Below, in pieces: positions 61,265 through 64,000 of a DNA stretch of 64,000 nucleotides. The stretch is from Malus domestica (Eukaryota > Streptophyta > Magnoliopsida > Rosales > Rosaceae), in NCBI RefSeq assembly GCF_042453785.1, contig NC_091669.1, positions 10,614,501 to 10,678,500 of the forward strand, read 5' to 3'. Under the pieces are notes generated by a model, which did no database searches, was not told the DNA's origin, and was given only the letters and a program-made list of their open reading frames with translations. Both the position numbers and the translations under genes were made by a program. Each line of letters begins with the position of its first letter. Position 1 is the stretch's first letter.

Positions 61265-62590
61265 TCACAATTCTTGGAGCTTTCCCTTGGCCCAACCACG
61301 AAAGGACGTACAAAGCTTTCATGTTATCTTTTTAGTAACGACAGTGCTGGTGACCTTTTGAGGTGATAAATCCTGCATTGCCACACACATAACGATGTTT
61401 ATATGTATATGGTGTACGTAATGAAATCGGTTTCTTCCGTAAGGGAAAAAGGAGAAGCACCAAAGTATATTTAAGTAGAAAGTTGGAAAGGAAAATCTCC
61501 ATACGGCTCAACAAAGTTAAAATAAGCAAAAGCATTTTTTTAAGTCTTGGCAGCAACGAAAACTTAGTAGAAGATACTACAATCCGATTATTGTATATAA
61601 ATGAACCTTTTGTCTGACAAGAATATGGATCGTAATAAAAAGTTAAAAAGAAAGATAGGATCATAAAATAATCATGAAAATTAGAGCTTTTACGTGTTGT
61701 ATCAGGGAACCCAACGAGATTCGGAAAAGAAAGTGGAACAGAATAAACAGAGAAGAATACCTAGTGAAAGGACTTCCTCCCATTTCTGCACAGAGGAAAA
61801 TGTCCGTCTGCAGCTACAGCACTAGAACTTCCCTTCAATGGGCAGGGCACAACGGAGCTGTCTGTTTTAGTTTTTGATGGAGATTTCCGCGGCCAGATGC
61901 GGTTTCCTCATGTGCCCTGTAACATGACCAAATTACAGATTTTCTTTCACAGAATTATAACCAATTTAACCTTCAAAAGAACGAAAAGTTTAATATTTTC
62001 CTCATTCATGACTGTGTGTGACTCAGTAACGTGAGAGCGTATATACGTAGTTCACTTTAACAATATACATATCAGGAAAGTATAAGACTGCAAGGTAACA
62101 TATGATATACTGGCCTTATGACTCTCTATCTTATCCACTGCAGAGAACACATTACTGAACTACATAGCAAACATTTATGATGGCCTTGATGGGAAATATA
62201 TCCCATGCTGCAAATTCACATTTATATACTTACTACCAGTTTAGCAAGCATCCTTCCTAAATTATTATTGCCCAACCAATTCTAAAAATTATTATTGCCT
62301 GCTTCACAACTTCCATATAGAATCCAGATGGCATATTCCATATTTGGGTTGTTGTACAAAAGCGACAGATATGAGATCAATACATAAGCAAGGCAAAGTT
62401 TGATAAATACTGAAATCCAAATAACCCAAAGATTTATACTATAGTTGAGAATAAGCCTACGTTTAGTTTGGAGACGGCAAGGAAATTCCAGTAATAAGAA
62501 AGGGGATTACAAAAGTGTTTTACATCTCACAAACCCAAATCCCACATGCACCCAAGCTTACATAATGTGGACCCAAAAGTAAAGGAACTA
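61265..62590. other. No supported gene
   Basis: This is upstream sequence of UGT E. The TATA/TGATGTCAT layout of copies A-C is not found. Short open pieces near 61780-61930 after an acceptor-like 'ttacag' on the minus strand are too short to call. Confidence 0.4.
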
Positions 62591-62594
62591 TGTC

Positions 62595-62726
62595 CTACAT
62601 CATTACATATTCATCAGTGTTTTGCCTCTGCCAATACAAAGCTTCCATACACTGATGAACAACACAAGTTACTTTGGGTGTAGTACCAATAAGTAGACTC
62701 TTATTCAACCACTTCTTAGCTGCTCT
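62595..62726 (-). other. Exon-like open stretch, product unknown
   Basis: The minus strand reads AAKKWLNKSLLIGTTPK then VTCVVHQCMEALYWQRQ, ending in TAG, with a balanced composition unlike the surrounding AT-rich DNA. No domain is recognised and no partner exons were found. It may be a terminal exon or chance. Confidence 0.22.
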
Positions 62727-62929
62727 CGGTGCACAATTAAATGCATATAAACTAGTGTGTTAGAGAAGTCAAATAAAACAAAATCAGTGTACCTTAGGAA
62801 GTCATATTGAATGGGCAGATAGTAGATACCAGCCTTACAAACATAGGTGACGTGAGTGATTTAAAGCTAAGTAACAAATTCAACCATAGCCAATTAGTCA
62901 GCAAAGCCACATAAATATTGCTTATAATA

Positions 62930-63480
62930 GCCTTCATGGGGAGACACAGCACAAAACATTAAGATTTTCAAGAGTTCTAAGTAGATCAACCAATATAATA
63001 CGACAATACGAGTCACCCACGAGTAAGCCAAATGGAAGAAAATAAACTACTCGTGCAGGGTATTCCATGAAGATCAAAGTATCATTAACTAAGCATGGCC
63101 ATGCGCAACACTATATACAGAAATCATGCTTTTTTAACTGACCTGAATATATGTATGAGGCGTCTTTGAGATGGCAGCTTATTAACTTGCTATGGCTCAA
63201 CCGCTAGTGTCCAAAGTTCACTCTCAAAGACCATGGGGACAGATTTAAGCGCCATCTAAAAAGAATATAACTTAGACAACTGCTGACCCGCACCAAAAGC
63301 TAAATTAGCAAGAAAGTAGATTCCAGCTGCAGATACAAACATCACGATACATCACATAAACCTAAGATGAAGCTAAACTCAATAAAAAGACATGCCCACT
63401 GACTTGCCAGAAACCAGCCAGTCTAGTTTTAGGAAAATTCCCCCTTTTAATCCAGTCCTTAACTATGTATTTTTAGGAAT
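62930..63480. repeat. Duplicated 3' flank of the PPR gene, copy 2
   Basis: Matches 43575-44316 closely but lacks the 149-bp MITE, giving the empty site TTCCATGA at about 63064. Confidence 0.85.
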
Positions 63481-63718
63481 CTTGAGAAAATGCATATCTT
63501 AGACGATTAAAGTTGGATCGACAATCACAAACGATAAACTTACATGAAGGGCAGTTTTCCATGGATAGATAGTTCTTGTTATGATCCTGCAAAGGAGTTG
63601 CGGATGCTGCAATGCGAGCATCGAATGGTGGATAATTTGCATGCAGACTTGTCAAAATAGTTTACCACATTGAATGACACCACAAGCTGGGAAAAGATCT
63701 TCTTTCAAGAATTCTTCA

Positions 63719-64000
63719 TCAGTCATAAGGTTCCAAGATTGCATCTAAGGAAGAATTGAGAGAAGGCCTATAACCAGTATCTTTCATCTTCACAGTCAAT
63801 TCCTCCAATATATCATATATCTCATCACCCTGAGGATGGTTTTGGTTCCTAGATACGAAACAGTTCAAAAAACCGCTAATATCAATCCAACTACATCCAG
63901 TCTCCTTCCTCAAACCTTTTTCCCTCATTTGTTTCCTCACATTATCCACGTTTTCCCACTTGCCTTCCTCGGCATACATATTTGAGAGTAAAACATGGTA
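63719..64000 (-). CDS. Pentatricopeptide repeat protein, C-terminal end (partial)
   Basis: The open frame continues off the right edge; the visible 93 codons read YHVLLSNMYAEEGKW..., the E motif (MREKGLRKETGCSWIDIS), then GFLNCFVSRNQNHPQGDEIY and a tail ending ILEPYD-stop. This is the end of a PLS-class PPR protein with E/E+ motifs but no DYW domain, expected in plastid or mitochondrion as an RNA editing factor (family knowledge; resembles At3g22150/AEF1 by memory). It is the sister of the pseudogene at 44317-46300 and keeps the C-terminal part that the pseudogene lost. Whether the rest is intact lies outside the window. Confidence 0.85.
   Translation of the reverse strand, partial: YHVLLSNMYAEEGKWENVDNVRKQMREKGLRKETGCSWIDISGFLNCFVSRNQNHPQGDEIYDILEELTVKMKDTGYRPSLNSSLDAILEPYD

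Overview
The window is plant nuclear DNA. It is AT-rich and gene-poor, packed with long solo LTRs, LTR retrotransposon relics and MITEs. Its only intact long reading frames are five intronless family-1 UDP-glycosyltransferases with the plant PSPG box, all on the minus strand. One of them (29969-31384) reads, from memory, almost like apple/pear UGT71K1/K2, the phloretin 2'-O-glucosyltransferases. With the tandem layout and the repeat types, this points to Rosaceae, tribe Maleae (Malus or Pyrus). No database was searched.

Layout: 1-4022 holds the end of a gypsy-like LTR, degenerate repeats and the 3' end of another LTR element. 4023-4557 is a spaced direct repeat. 5640-7480 is a PIF/Harbinger-like relic with a broken SANT/NAM-associated gene. 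8360-10560 is an old copia relic. 10979-13605 is a cluster of MITEs. 13885-14214 is a decayed lipid phosphate phosphatase exon. UGT copy A is at 15298-16713. A copia element (17216-21351, LTRs and target duplication visible) sits in its upstream region. 22060-28529 is LTR material, including one solo LTR nested in another. UGT copy B is at 29969-31384, followed by a solo LTR (32265-35149) and a 2.7 kb terminal-inverted-repeat element (35320-38027) carrying a possible two-exon mini-gene. Then come another solo LTR (38540-40840) and a second, inverted PIF-like relic carrying a long-TIR Mutator-like element (41211-42847). A PPR pseudogene lies at 44317-46300, and UGT copy C at 47048-48463. Next are part of a gypsy element (48950-51968), an orphan UGT upstream block (53345-53990), UGT D (54532-55983), a TIR element holding LTR sequence (56411-58462) and UGT E (59756-61264). 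A second PPR copy runs off the right edge.

Functionally this is one tandem/segmental glycosyltransferase cluster. A, B and C are close paralogues sharing promoter and 3' flanks; D and E are older relatives. The expected activity is UDP-glucose transfer to phenolic acceptors, possibly dihydrochalcones. The PPR gene was duplicated along with the cluster: one copy is dead, and the other is seen only as its C-terminal end. Most of the remaining sequence is transposon debris that separates, and in places remodels, the UGT units.
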